From Capnocytophaga gingivalis ATCC 33624 (lineage in GTDB: Bacteria > Bacteroidota > Bacteroidia > Flavobacteriales > Flavobacteriaceae), in NCBI RefSeq assembly GCF_000174755.1, contig NZ_ACLQ01000035.1:62001-126000 (forward strand): 64,000 nt of DNA, given 5' to 3'. The notes beneath the pieces were generated by a model, which saw only the letters and a list, made by a program, of their open reading frames with translations, was not told the DNA's origin and ran no database searches. Positions 27,689-36,274 of the stretch are shown piece by piece. Within the stretch, counting starts at the first letter, position 1; each line of letters begins with the position of its first letter. The translations under genes and the position numbers were made by a program.

Positions 27689-28123
27689 TTAATCTTCATT
27701 TTTCCCTTTGCGAGAGAGTCCACTCCATACAAGTACGCCTATGATAGCTACCGCTACCAATTTTCCTCCATAACGAGTATAGAAATCCAATTTGTTAAGC
27801 TTTTCACCATCCAAATTATTCTCTTTTAGGATTGCATCCATATCTTCCTTCTTTATATCATAATAAGCATCCTTATTATTGGCTTCTATAAGAACCAATT
27901 TAGGCTCTTCTTGTATCCAGAGAGGAAGGAAATAAGCCACATTGAACTCTTTGTGAAGACGGCCTATATCGACATAAGTAGACCCATTTTTGTACTCGTC
28001 TGTATCAGGTAAATCATGCACTTTCTCTAATACCTCACGACTCCCAATAGGAATTCCTACCTTAGCAAAGGCTTGTGTGGAAGCAAGTAGGAGAAATGCT
28101 CCCAAAAAGAATAATTTATTCAT
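27689..28123 (-). CDS. Hypothetical protein with signal peptide and C-terminal membrane helix
   Basis: 144 residues: signal peptide (about 1-20, ending AFA), a soluble stretch of about 90 residues facing the periplasm (GSREVLEKVHDLPDTDEYKNG ... YFLPLWIQEEPKLVL), then one membrane helix (LVAVAIIGVLVWSGL) and a short charged cytoplasmic tail. Membrane topology is therefore clear but no family is recognised. It stands alone between its own promoter and a terminator, so it is a monocistronic gene. Confidence 0.7.
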   Translation of the reverse strand: MNKLFFLGAFLLLASTQAFAKVGIPIGSREVLEKVHDLPDTDEYKNGSTYVDIGRLHKEFNVAYFLPLWIQEEPKLVLIEANNKDAYYDIKKEDMDAILKENNLDGEKLNKLDFYTRYGGKLVAVAIIGVLVWSGLSRKGKNED

Positions 28124-28150
28124 GGTAAAAAAATATTAAGAATTGAGGGA

Positions 28151-28181
28151 CAAAAGTAACATTTATTTCACAATAAACAAA
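28151..28181 (-). promoter_or_regulatory. Promoter of the 27689-28123 gene
   Basis: Minus strand: TTTG (28178-28181), 19-base spacer, TACTTTTG (28151-28158), ending 28 bases before the ATG. Confidence 0.6.
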
Positions 28182-28239
28182 CATAGAAGATAGTTATTTT
28201 TTTGTTAAATAAAATAACCGAAATTATTTCCTTCAAATA

Positions 28240-28270
28240 TTGGTCATTTCAAGTATTTTTATTACCTTTG
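28240..28270 (+). promoter_or_regulatory. Promoter of purM
   Basis: TTG (28240-28242), 20-base spacer, TACCTTTG (28263-28270), 33 bases before the chosen ATG. Its position inside a longer open frame supports the downstream start at 28304. Confidence 0.6.
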
Positions 28271-28303
28271 GCACTTAAAAAAACTGCAAAAAACCGTACA
28301 TTT

Positions 28304-29473
28304 ATGGACAGCCGATATACGATGCGTGGTGTCTCTGCCACCAAAGAAGAAGTACATAATGCTATCAAAAATATAGATAAAGGTTTGTTCCCTAAAGCCT
28401 TTTGTAAAATAATACCCGATGATCTTACAGGCGATGAGAACTATTGCTTAGTGATGCACGCTGATGGTGCGGGTACCAAATCGGCTTTGGCATATATGTA
28501 TTGGAAGGCTACAGGCGACCTAAGTGTATGGAAAGGTATTGCCCAAGATGCGCTTATTATGAATATAGACGATCTAATATGTGTAGGGGCAGTAGACCAC
28601 ATTATGCTTTCATCTACCATCGGTCGTAATAAAAATCTTATCCCTCAGGAGGTAATTTCTACCATTATCAATGGGACAGAAGAACTGATTGCGGAATTGA
28701 AAACTTTTGGGATAAACATCCATTCTACAGGAGGGGAAACAGCTGATGTAGGCGACTTGGTACGCACTATTATCGTGGACTCTACCGTTATAGCACGTAT
28801 GAATCGCAGAGAGGTAATTGACAATGCCAATATCAGAGAAGGAAATGTAATTGTAGGCTTGGCCTCCTATGGGCAGGCTACTTATGAAAAGGAATACAAT
28901 GGTGGTATGGGGAGCAATGGACTCACTTCAGCACGCCACGATGTATTTGCAAAGGATTTAGCGCATCAATTCCCTGAAAGCTTTGATCCCTCAGTTCCTA
29001 ATGAGCTTGTGTATGCAGGTAGCAAACAACTCACTGATAGGGTAACTAATAGCCCTTTGGATGCTGGTAAACTTGTCCTCTCCCCTACTCGCACTTATGC
29101 TCCTATTATCAAAGAGATATTAAGACACTACAACAATACACAAATATGTGGAATGGTGCATTGCAGTGGTGGCGCACAAACTAAAATATTACACTTTATA
29201 GACAATCTACATATTGTTAAAGACAATCTCTTCCCTGTACCTCCTCTCTTCCAGCTTATTCAAAAAGAATCCAATACTGGTTGGAAGGAAATGTACCAAG
29301 TGTTCAACTGTGGCCATCGCATGGAGCTCTACGTACCTGAAAAGGTTGCCACTGATATTATAGCTATCTCCGAATCCTTCGGCGTGCCAGCCCAAGTAAT
29401 AGGACACGTAGAAAATTCGGATAAGAAACGCCTGACTATAAAAAGCGAATACGGCACTTTTGAATATTGTTAA
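28304..29473 (+). CDS. purM: Phosphoribosylformylglycinamidine cyclo-ligase (AIR synthase), Bacteroidota type
   Basis: 389 residues, starting MDSRYTMRGVSATKEEVHNAI. It converts FGAM to AIR with ATP, the step after PurL, whose gene is also in this window. Conserved blocks include MHADGAGTKSALAYMYW, GIAQDALIMNIDDL, STGGETADVGDLVRT and GGMGSNGLTSARHDVF. The Bacteroidota form is longer than the 345-residue enterobacterial enzyme and often annotated only as AIR synthase-related. The frame is open further upstream (28202) but the promoter at 28240-28270 lies inside that extension, so I take the later ATG. Confidence 0.9.
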   Translation: MDSRYTMRGVSATKEEVHNAIKNIDKGLFPKAFCKIIPDDLTGDENYCLVMHADGAGTKSALAYMYWKATGDLSVWKGIAQDALIMNIDDLICVGAVDHIMLSSTIGRNKNLIPQEVISTIINGTEELIAELKTFGINIHSTGGETADVGDLVRTIIVDSTVIARMNRREVIDNANIREGNVIVGLASYGQATYEKEYNGGMGSNGLTSARHDVFAKDLAHQFPESFDPSVPNELVYAGSKQLTDRVTNSPLDAGKLVLSPTRTYAPIIKEILRHYNNTQICGMVHCSGGAQTKILHFIDNLHIVKDNLFPVPPLFQLIQKESNTGWKEMYQVFNCGHRMELYVPEKVATDIIAISESFGVPAQVIGHVENSDKKRLTIKSEYGTFEYC

Positions 29474-29492
29474 AAACTAAATGGCAATACCC

Positions 29493-29523
29493 TTTGCGAA
29501 ATCATCCTAATTAAGTATCTTTG
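29493..29523 (+). promoter_or_regulatory. Promoter of ftsK
   Basis: TTTG (29493-29496), 19-base spacer, TATCTTTG (29516-29523): full match to the consensus. It excludes the TTG at 29521 as a start codon. Confidence 0.65.
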
Positions 29524-29559
29524 CCACTGTTTTTTAATTTTACAAAGAGCTATCAGCCA

Positions 29560-31965
29560 ATGTCAAAAACCAAATCCACCCCCGCAAAGAAAGAAACCAA
29601 AAAAAATTCCACTTCCTTCCTTGAGAGAAAAGTCTCAATAGGAGTAGTTCTGCTATTTGTTTGTTTTATCCTTTGTGTCTCTTTCATCTCATTCATTTTC
29701 AGCTGGCAAGCTGACCAAAGTATTCTTTCAGAGCTTGCCGATAGGAACATACAATCACAGAATATTTTCAATAAGGTAGGCGCCTATATTGGGAATCTAT
29801 TTATATACAAAGGGTTTGGTATTGCAGTCTTCATTCCCTTAGCTATCTTATCCCTTACCGCACTGAAGCTCATTCTTTCGACCAAAACCAAGCTGCTCAA
29901 CAAATGGTTTTGGGGAATTTTGTGGATGCTCTTCATCTCAATTTCCTTAGGCTTTTTCTCCTCCGATGCAACTATCCTTAGTGGAATAGGCGGATACGAA
30001 ATCAATGCCTACCTAAGAGACTACATAGGACGATTGGGGACAGCCTTGTTGTTACTTCTCATTTTATGCTTATACCTCATTGGGAAGCTACACCTTACCC
30101 CTGAAAAAATAAAAAATAGTTTTTCTTCAGGAGAACTTTGGTTGAAAAATAAAAAAACTATCTGGAAATCCTCTGAGAAAATAACAAAAGAGGATGATAA
30201 AACAGCAGAAAAACCATCTGACTTACCAGAAGAAGAAATTTTCACAATGCCCTCTACTGAGAGAGAGGAAGAAAGAAAAGAGGAGGAGAACAATGCTATT
30301 GATATCTATACCCACAGGAAAGATATTCCTCTGTTGTATGACCAAGAGGAAAGCCAAGACACCACCATAGAAGATAAAGAGTTCAAAGTAGAAATCAAAC
30401 AAGAGGAAATGGTCAATCCAGAGGATGTAGCTCGCCGCTTGGTGGAGGATTTCGGAGAATATGACCCTACCCTAGAACTCAAGAGTTATCAATTTCCTCC
30501 TATAGACCTACTCAAGGAATACAAAGAAGCAGGTGTAGTACGCAATGATGAAGAATTGGAGGAGAACAAAAACACCATTATCCAGACACTGCGTGATTAC
30601 AAGATTGAGATTTCTCGTATCACAGCTGTCATAGGTCCTACCGTTACTCTTTATGAAATAACCCCTGCTCCTGGAGTACGTATCTCTAAAATAAAAAGCT
30701 TAGAGGATGATATTGCTCTATCCTTAGCCGCCTTAGGAATTCGTATCATTGCCCCTATCCCTGGAAAAGGTACTGTAGGTATAGAAGTCCCTAATAAAAA
30801 TGCAGCCATGGTGCCTATGCGTTCGGTTATCAGTTCTGTTAATTTCCAAAAAGCAGAAATGGAACTACCTATCGCCTTTGGTAAGACTATTAGTAATGAA
30901 ACCTTTGTCGTTGACCTTGCTAAAATGCCACATATGCTCATGGCAGGGGCTACAGGACAAGGGAAATCCGTTGGGCTCAATGCAGTACTTACCTCCCTAC
31001 TCTACAAAAAGCACCCTGCTGAGGTGAAGTTTGTCCTTGTAGATCCGAAGAAGGTCGAGCTTACACTCTATAACAAAATAGAGCGCCACTTCTTGGCAAA
31101 ACTTCCTGATAATGAAGAAGCTATAATTACCGATACTACCAAGGTTGTCAATACACTGAACTCTCTGTGTATAGAAATGGACAACCGATACACCCTACTA
31201 AAGAATGCTATGGTGCGCAATATCAAGGAATACAATGCCAAGTTCAAAGCACGCCAACTCAATCCTAATGATGGTCACCAGTTCTTACCTTATATAGTAT
31301 TGGTAGTAGATGAGTTTGCTGACCTTATCATGACCGCTGGCAAAGAGGTAGAACTTCCTATCGCTCGCTTAGCACAGCTGGCACGTGCGGTGGGAATCCA
31401 TCTGATTATCGCAACCCAGCGACCTTCGGTCAATGTGATTACAGGTCTTATCAAGGCCAACTTCCCTGCTCGTGTAGCCTTTAAGGTTTCTCAGTCCATT
31501 GACTCCAAGACTATTCTGGATGGTCCTGGTGCCCAACGACTTATCGGAAAAGGGGATATGCTCTACACCCAAGGCAATGACTTGATACGTATCCAATGTG
31601 CTTTTGTCGATACCCCTGAAGTAGAACGTATCGCCAACTTCATAGGTTCCCAGCGAGGATACCCTGATGCCTTCCTACTCCCAGAATATGTAGGAGAGGA
31701 AGGTGGAGGAAGTAGCCCTGAGGTGGATATGTCCAAAAAAGATTCCCTCCTGAGAGAGGCTGCTGAAGTCATCATCAGTGCCCAACAAGGATCTACTTCA
31801 TTGCTCCAACGTAAGCTGGAGATAGGTCATGCACGCGCCGGACGTATCATGGATCAGCTAGAAGTATTGGGAGTAGTAGGCCCTTTCAAAGGAAGCAAAC
31901 CCAGAGAAATTTTCTTTGCTGATACGATGAGTCTACAAGAATTTTTAGATGAAAAAGGAATTTAG
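29560..31965 (+). CDS. ftsK: DNA translocase FtsK/SpoIIIE
   Basis: 801 residues from the ATG at 29560. Four membrane helices in the first 190 residues, an acidic linker (about 200-290), then the motor: alpha domain, Walker A GATGQGKSVGLNA and Walker B IVLVVDEFADLIM, followed by ATQRPSVNVITG and a C-terminal winged-helix gamma domain (about 730-801, GHARAGRIMDQLEVLGVVGP) that reads chromosome-orienting sequences. It pumps DNA at the division septum and helps chromosome dimer resolution. Confidence 0.95.
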   Translation: MSKTKSTPAKKETKKNSTSFLERKVSIGVVLLFVCFILCVSFISFIFSWQADQSILSELADRNIQSQNIFNKVGAYIGNLFIYKGFGIAVFIPLAILSLTALKLILSTKTKLLNKWFWGILWMLFISISLGFFSSDATILSGIGGYEINAYLRDYIGRLGTALLLLLILCLYLIGKLHLTPEKIKNSFSSGELWLKNKKTIWKSSEKITKEDDKTAEKPSDLPEEEIFTMPSTEREEERKEEENNAIDIYTHRKDIPLLYDQEESQDTTIEDKEFKVEIKQEEMVNPEDVARRLVEDFGEYDPTLELKSYQFPPIDLLKEYKEAGVVRNDEELEENKNTIIQTLRDYKIEISRITAVIGPTVTLYEITPAPGVRISKIKSLEDDIALSLAALGIRIIAPIPGKGTVGIEVPNKNAAMVPMRSVISSVNFQKAEMELPIAFGKTISNETFVVDLAKMPHMLMAGATGQGKSVGLNAVLTSLLYKKHPAEVKFVLVDPKKVELTLYNKIERHFLAKLPDNEEAIITDTTKVVNTLNSLCIEMDNRYTLLKNAMVRNIKEYNAKFKARQLNPNDGHQFLPYIVLVVDEFADLIMTAGKEVELPIARLAQLARAVGIHLIIATQRPSVNVITGLIKANFPARVAFKVSQSIDSKTILDGPGAQRLIGKGDMLYTQGNDLIRIQCAFVDTPEVERIANFIGSQRGYPDAFLLPEYVGEEGGGSSPEVDMSKKDSLLREAAEVIISAQQGSTSLLQRKLEIGHARAGRIMDQLEVLGVVGPFKGSKPREIFFADTMSLQEFLDEKGI

Positions 31966-31988
31966 ATTAAGTAAGATATAGAAGCACA

Positions 31989-33278
31989 ATGAATACTATA
32001 AAGATAGCGGTTATTGGTCTGGGATATGTAGGCCTCCCGTTAGCACGCCTTTTTGCAACACGCTACCCCGTAGTAGGTTACGACAAAAAACAATCACGCG
32101 TAGATTCTCTAAAAAAAGGAGAAGATATCACCTTGGAAATAGACAGTTCCCTCCTTCAAGAAGTCTTATCTGAAAAAAATCCTACTACTACAGAAGGTGA
32201 AAAAGGGCTTTTTTGTACTGATAACTCAGATGAATTAAAGGATTGTAATTATTTTATCATCACTGTACCTACTCCTGTGGACATACATCATCGTCCCTTG
32301 TTGACCCCTTTGTATTCAGCGAGTGAAGTGGCAGGTAAATATCTCAAAAAAGGAGATATTGTCATCTACGAGTCCACTGTATATCCTGGTTGTACCGAAG
32401 AGGAATGTGTACCCATCTTAGAACAAGTCTCTGGACTGAAATATAACGAAGATTTCTTTGTAGGATACTCACCGGAACGTATCAACCCAGGGGATAAGCT
32501 CCATACTGTAGCGCATATTCTAAAAATCACCTCCGGATCCACTCCTGAAGTAGCTCAAAAGATAGATGCTCTATACCAGTCTGTCTTAGAAGCTGGCACT
32601 CATTTGGCACCTACTATCAAAGTTGCTGAAGCTGCTAAGGTTATAGAAAACTCTCAGAGGGATATTAATATCGCCTTTGTAAACGAACTTGCCAAGATAT
32701 GCAACCTCTTGGAGATAGATGTAAGAGCCGTTTTGGAAGCCGCAGGCACCAAATGGAATTTTCTAAGATTCTCTCCCGGACTGGTGGGAGGGCATTGTAC
32801 AGGAGTAGATCCATATTACTTAGCCCAAAAAGCACAAGAGGTAGGCTATCACCCAGAAATTATCTTAGCCGGACGCCGAATGAATGATTCCATGGGAAAG
32901 TATGTAGCTGATCAAGTAATCAAACTCATGATAGCGCGCAATATCACCATTCATAAAGCCCATATTTTAGTATTAGGTATTACTTTCAAAGAAAATTGTC
33001 CTGATGTACGCAACACTAAAGTTACCGATGTGGTACGTCAGTTAGAATCTTTCCATACCCAAGTAACTGTATATGATCCATGGGCTAACCCTAAAGAAGT
33101 ATGGGAAGAGCATCAGATACACTCTGTAACTACACTTCCTATCGAAAAATATGATGCTATTGTACTGGCTGTTGCTCATAAGGAATTCCTTGACCTCCCT
33201 TGGAAGGAATTGAGAAAAACACACAGTATTCTCTATGATGTAAAAGGAATACTCCCCGAGGCCGATGGACATTTATAA
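31989..33278 (+). CDS. UDP-N-acetyl-hexosamine 6-dehydrogenase (nucleotide-sugar dehydrogenase)
   Basis: 429 residues, 23 bases after ftsK. N-terminal Rossmann fold AVIGLGYVGLPLA, the NAD/central motif VIYESTVYPGCTEE, and the active-site Cys in GLVGGHCTGVDPYYL; C-terminal sugar-binding domain from about residue 320 (ILVLGITFKENCPDVRNTK). The sequence type is that of the TviB/WbpA enzymes that oxidise UDP-GalNAc or UDP-GlcNAc to the uronic acid for capsule or O-antigen. No polysaccharide genes are adjacent, so its pathway is not visible here. Confidence 0.88.
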   Translation: MNTIKIAVIGLGYVGLPLARLFATRYPVVGYDKKQSRVDSLKKGEDITLEIDSSLLQEVLSEKNPTTTEGEKGLFCTDNSDELKDCNYFIITVPTPVDIHHRPLLTPLYSASEVAGKYLKKGDIVIYESTVYPGCTEEECVPILEQVSGLKYNEDFFVGYSPERINPGDKLHTVAHILKITSGSTPEVAQKIDALYQSVLEAGTHLAPTIKVAEAAKVIENSQRDINIAFVNELAKICNLLEIDVRAVLEAAGTKWNFLRFSPGLVGGHCTGVDPYYLAQKAQEVGYHPEIILAGRRMNDSMGKYVADQVIKLMIARNITIHKAHILVLGITFKENCPDVRNTKVTDVVRQLESFHTQVTVYDPWANPKEVWEEHQIHSVTTLPIEKYDAIVLAVAHKEFLDLPWKELRKTHSILYDVKGILPEADGHL

Positions 33279-33315
33279 AAAATAAAAAGCGTAGTTACCT
33301 ACGCTTTTATTTTTT
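33277..33315. terminator. Bidirectional terminator between the dehydrogenase and cmk
   Basis: GCGTAG / CTACGC stem (33289-33294 and 33299-33304) with a TTAC loop, lengthened by A and T runs on each side. It works for both convergent genes and includes the stop codon and last codons of cmk. Confidence 0.75.
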
Positions 33316-34009
33316 CTTGAGCCAATTGTACAATCTGGGAGACTACCTCAATAACTGTAGTGTCTGAATTGTCTATTTCTATAGCGTCGTCTGCTTTCTG
33401 TAGGGGAGATTCTGTTCTGTGAGTATCCTGATAATCACGCTCTTGTATATTCTTAAGTACCTGTTCATAGGAAGCCTGTTCCCCCTTCTGTTGTAGTTCC
33501 TCAAAGCGTCTTTGCGCACGTATTTGCTCTGAAGCTGTCATGAATATCTTTAGTTCGGCTTCAGGAAATACGACGGTGCCTATATCACGTCCGTCCATAA
33601 CTATTCCCTTTTGCTCTCCCATTTGTCGCTGTAGGTTCACCAAGTAAGCACGTACCTGTGGAATTTTAGCCACTTCACTCACATAGGTAGCTACTGTCAT
33701 ACTACGTATCTCTTTTTCTATATTCTCCCCATTGAGATATAGTTCAGAAGCTCCCCGCTGGGAGTTATATCGAAAGCTGATAGCGCTTTGCTCAAGAGCT
33801 CTCAATAATCCCTGCTCGTCTATAGACTGTTTTTCTTTTCCTTCTTCAGAAGAAGAAAGAAACTTCTGTTGGAGTGCCAAATAAGTTACAGCTCTGTACA
33901 TAGCTCCTGTATCTATATATACATATTGCAAGGCATTAGCTACGAGCTTGGCTGTTGTGCTCTTTCCTGTGGAGGAATAGCCATCTATGGCAATGATAAT
34001 TTTTTTCAT
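33299..34009 (-). CDS. cmk: Cytidylate kinase
   Basis: 236 residues from the ATG at 34009, starting MKKIIIAIDGYSSTGKSTTAK with the P-loop. Other family blocks: YIDTGAMYRAVTY, MDGRDIGTVVFPEAELKIFMTAS, QERDYQDTHRTESPLQKADDA. It phosphorylates CMP and dCMP in the cytoplasm. Its last four codons and stop lie inside the terminator stem. An upstream ATG at 34036 adds nine residues before the P-loop strand and is less likely. Confidence 0.95.
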   Translation of the reverse strand: MKKIIIAIDGYSSTGKSTTAKLVANALQYVYIDTGAMYRAVTYLALQQKFLSSSEEGKEKQSIDEQGLLRALEQSAISFRYNSQRGASELYLNGENIEKEIRSMTVATYVSEVAKIPQVRAYLVNLQRQMGEQKGIVMDGRDIGTVVFPEAELKIFMTASEQIRAQRRFEELQQKGEQASYEQVLKNIQERDYQDTHRTESPLQKADDAIEIDNSDTTVIEVVSQIVQLAQEKIKA

Positions 34010-34108
34010 GGTTTTAGGCAAAAAATAACTTACCAAAAAACAGAATATGATTTTCAGTAAGTTATATTATTAAAGTATGATTTTGATTATTGTTCGAAAG
34101 TTGTTGTA

Positions 34109-34486
34109 TTAGAAGGATTTTGCTTCAGCTTCAGTGCGTATTTTTCGGATAAGGAGCTTAGCCATACCTATATTGGCTGTATCGTCCAAGATAATATGAT
34201 GCAATATTTTTCTACTTTGCAAGAGTCCTATAAGATGTGTCTGCCCCTCATATACCAAGCACACATCATCCACACTTTTATCAGCCAACCCTTCTGTATT
34301 TTCAAAAGAAAGTACTGCATTTCGAAAGATTTCTACTTGATAAGAACTGGCCAAACGATTATCTACCCCAAGACGCGCCTTGTAAGCCAAGATAGAGCCA
34401 TCCAAAGTACTTACCAAAGATACAGAAATAGTACCTGATATATTAGAAAAAAGCTCTTCTACATATCCGTTAAGAAATTGTTCCAT
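34109..34486 (-). CDS. Possible roadblock/LC7-like small protein 1
   Basis: 125 residues with no signal peptide. Pattern of alternating helix and strands with SVSLVSTLDGSILAYKARL and, later, VCLVYEGQTHLIGLLQ and IILDDTANIGMAKLLIRKI; this resembles the roadblock/LC7 fold (MglB-type), whose members dimerise and control small GTPases. No GTPase gene is adjacent. Starts 11 bases after its neighbour, which has the same layout. Assignment rests on pattern only. Confidence 0.5.
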   Translation of the reverse strand: MEQFLNGYVEELFSNISGTISVSLVSTLDGSILAYKARLGVDNRLASSYQVEIFRNAVLSFENTEGLADKSVDDVCLVYEGQTHLIGLLQSRKILHHIILDDTANIGMAKLLIRKIRTEAEAKSF

Positions 34487-34497
34487 GATTTAATGCT

Positions 34498-34968
34498 TTA
34501 GCTAAAAAATAATTTTCTGAAATGACTTTCCTTTTTAGGGGCTTCCTGTGTTATTTTAGGATAAAGCTCTGTTTGTACAGAGTCAAAAGTAACCACCTTA
34601 GTCATCGCTTCATAACATTTTTTATGGATGATACTAAGGATTCCATAGTTTACTTTTTTGGCATCAGTAATAAGATGTATAAGGTAATCAAAATCCTTAG
34701 ACACATAGATCACATGAATCTGTTGACTGTTTGAGATAGTAATCTCTCGAAGAGAATCCTCGTGTATATTATCAATATATTTGATCTCCTGAAGCGCATT
34801 TTTAGCTATTTCTGCTTCAAACTTTGCAGTAGCAGTATAATCCAATCCACTAAAAGATTGATTGTACAAGACTTCGCCATGTTCAGTTCCTATGAAGCTA
34901 ACTGAGAGTATACCAGAGAGTTGGGCTCCCATCTGGTCGGCATATTTTTTGAATTCTTCTAAAATCAT
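34498..34968 (-). CDS. Possible roadblock/LC7-like small protein 2
   Basis: 156 residues, cytoplasmic. Like its neighbour it has SGILSVSFIGTEHGEVLYNQSF in the first third and ITISNSQQIHVIYVSKDFDYLIHLITD later, then a helix and a disordered, basic C-terminal tail. The matching order of elements suggests an ancient duplication and a heterodimer. The pair probably forms an operon with cmk downstream (100 bases). Function unknown. Confidence 0.5.
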   Translation of the reverse strand: MILEEFKKYADQMGAQLSGILSVSFIGTEHGEVLYNQSFSGLDYTATAKFEAEIAKNALQEIKYIDNIHEDSLREITISNSQQIHVIYVSKDFDYLIHLITDAKKVNYGILSIIHKKCYEAMTKVVTFDSVQTELYPKITQEAPKKESHFRKLFFS

Positions 34969-35000
34969 ACTTTTAAAATTTTAATTAGGTTATCACACTG

Positions 35001-35031
35001 CAAATCTACAACGTTTTTCTGTAAAAAGCAA
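35001..35031 (-). promoter_or_regulatory. Promoter of the roadblock-like pair
   Basis: Minus strand: TTG (35029-35031), 20-base spacer, TAGATTTG (35001-35008), 33 bases before the ATG of the 156-residue protein. Confidence 0.5.
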
Positions 35032-35144
35032 GTATTGTAATAGAATATAATCAACAAAATAACAAACCCTGTTAATAACAACACAAGATATTGTAAATTA
35101 ATTCATTACAAACAAGCATTACTTTTTACTTATCAATATATTTA

Positions 35145-36071
35145 TCAGAAGCCAAATATCTGAGCATCTTCCTTATTCTGCTTATCTCTGGCCTTTTTCT
35201 TTTCTATATATTCTATATCTCTGTACCGATCATAGAAGCGGTAAGAAACTCCTACCCCTCCAAGATATCGTGTAGGAGTAGTTTTCCAACTGGCTCCTAT
35301 AGAAGCATTTATCTGAAAATTCTCATCTATCAGATAGGAAGCTCCCATCCTTAGCAAAGAATCCTTGTAATAGTCACTGGTAATCCCTTCACTTTCCAAG
35401 AAAATACTCCAACGATCATCATAAAGATTGTGTGTTAGAGTAAAAATATAGCTATATTGTGCATGTTTAGAAGCCATATTGTTCCCCACCAAGTTCAAGA
35501 CCAAAGCCACTTCGTTAAGTGGATGGCTCTGTAGAGCTATAATAGCCTTAGGAGTTATAATCTTATAATCCTCATTGTTTAATTCATAGAGATAGCGATT
35601 TTTCTCTAATATATTGAATCCAAGATACAGAGAGATAGCAGGAATCATCTTTCTCCAACTAAAATCGGCATTGGCCTTCCAGCTATAGACATTTGATTTG
35701 CTCAAGAAGACAGGATCATAGAAGAGGTATTTCGCTCCTATGGTATTGCGCTGGAAGCCCAACTTACTGGAAGAAAGACCATCTGCTGTGCGATTGCTAT
35801 ATAGAAAAGTACCATCACCAATGATCTCAAACTCATTTCTCCATACTCCATAACGAACCATATAGTTAAGCCCTATATTCTCCTGTGAAAGGTTGAGTGC
35901 TTCGTGTTTGTTTGTCTCATAATACACATCTGCTTCGGCTTGAGCTACCTTTTGCCCTACAGAATATGCTCCCATAGACCTTCCTGGCTTATTAGAGTTA
36001 ATAATATCTGTATACTGAGCATGGGCTGTAATAGCCAATAGTACAAAAAAAGAAAACAACCCTTTTTTCAT
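35145..36071 (-). CDS. Outer-membrane beta-barrel protein (transporter-like)
   Basis: 308 residues from the ATG at 36071. Signal peptide about 1-19 (ITAHAQ), then SNKPGRSMGAYSVGQKVAQAEADVYYE, the opening block of the family annotated as transporter/phenol-degradation MetA-pathway porin-like, then amphipathic strands up to a short charged tail. No specific substrate is indicated. A TATCTTTG -7 element (36163-36170) lies upstream, without a well-placed -33 element. Confidence 0.65.
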   Translation of the reverse strand: MKKGLFSFFVLLAITAHAQYTDIINSNKPGRSMGAYSVGQKVAQAEADVYYETNKHEALNLSQENIGLNYMVRYGVWRNEFEIIGDGTFLYSNRTADGLSSSKLGFQRNTIGAKYLFYDPVFLSKSNVYSWKANADFSWRKMIPAISLYLGFNILEKNRYLYELNNEDYKIITPKAIIALQSHPLNEVALVLNLVGNNMASKHAQYSYIFTLTHNLYDDRWSIFLESEGITSDYYKDSLLRMGASYLIDENFQINASIGASWKTTPTRYLGGVGVSYRFYDRYRDIEYIEKKKARDKQNKEDAQIFGF

Positions 36072-36274
36072 AAACAAAATCCTTTTATTCATATCTAATC
36101 TTATAATTTAGTATCACAATCTATAAAATAATTTCTATTTTCTCCATAGGTATTATAAGGCACAAAGATAAAAAATTATTATTACAAACCCTATTTTTGT
36201 GTATTTTTTATTTGCAAAAAAAAACAGCAATAAGTTTCCCTATTGCTGTAAAAAATATAAACTATGAAAAAATT

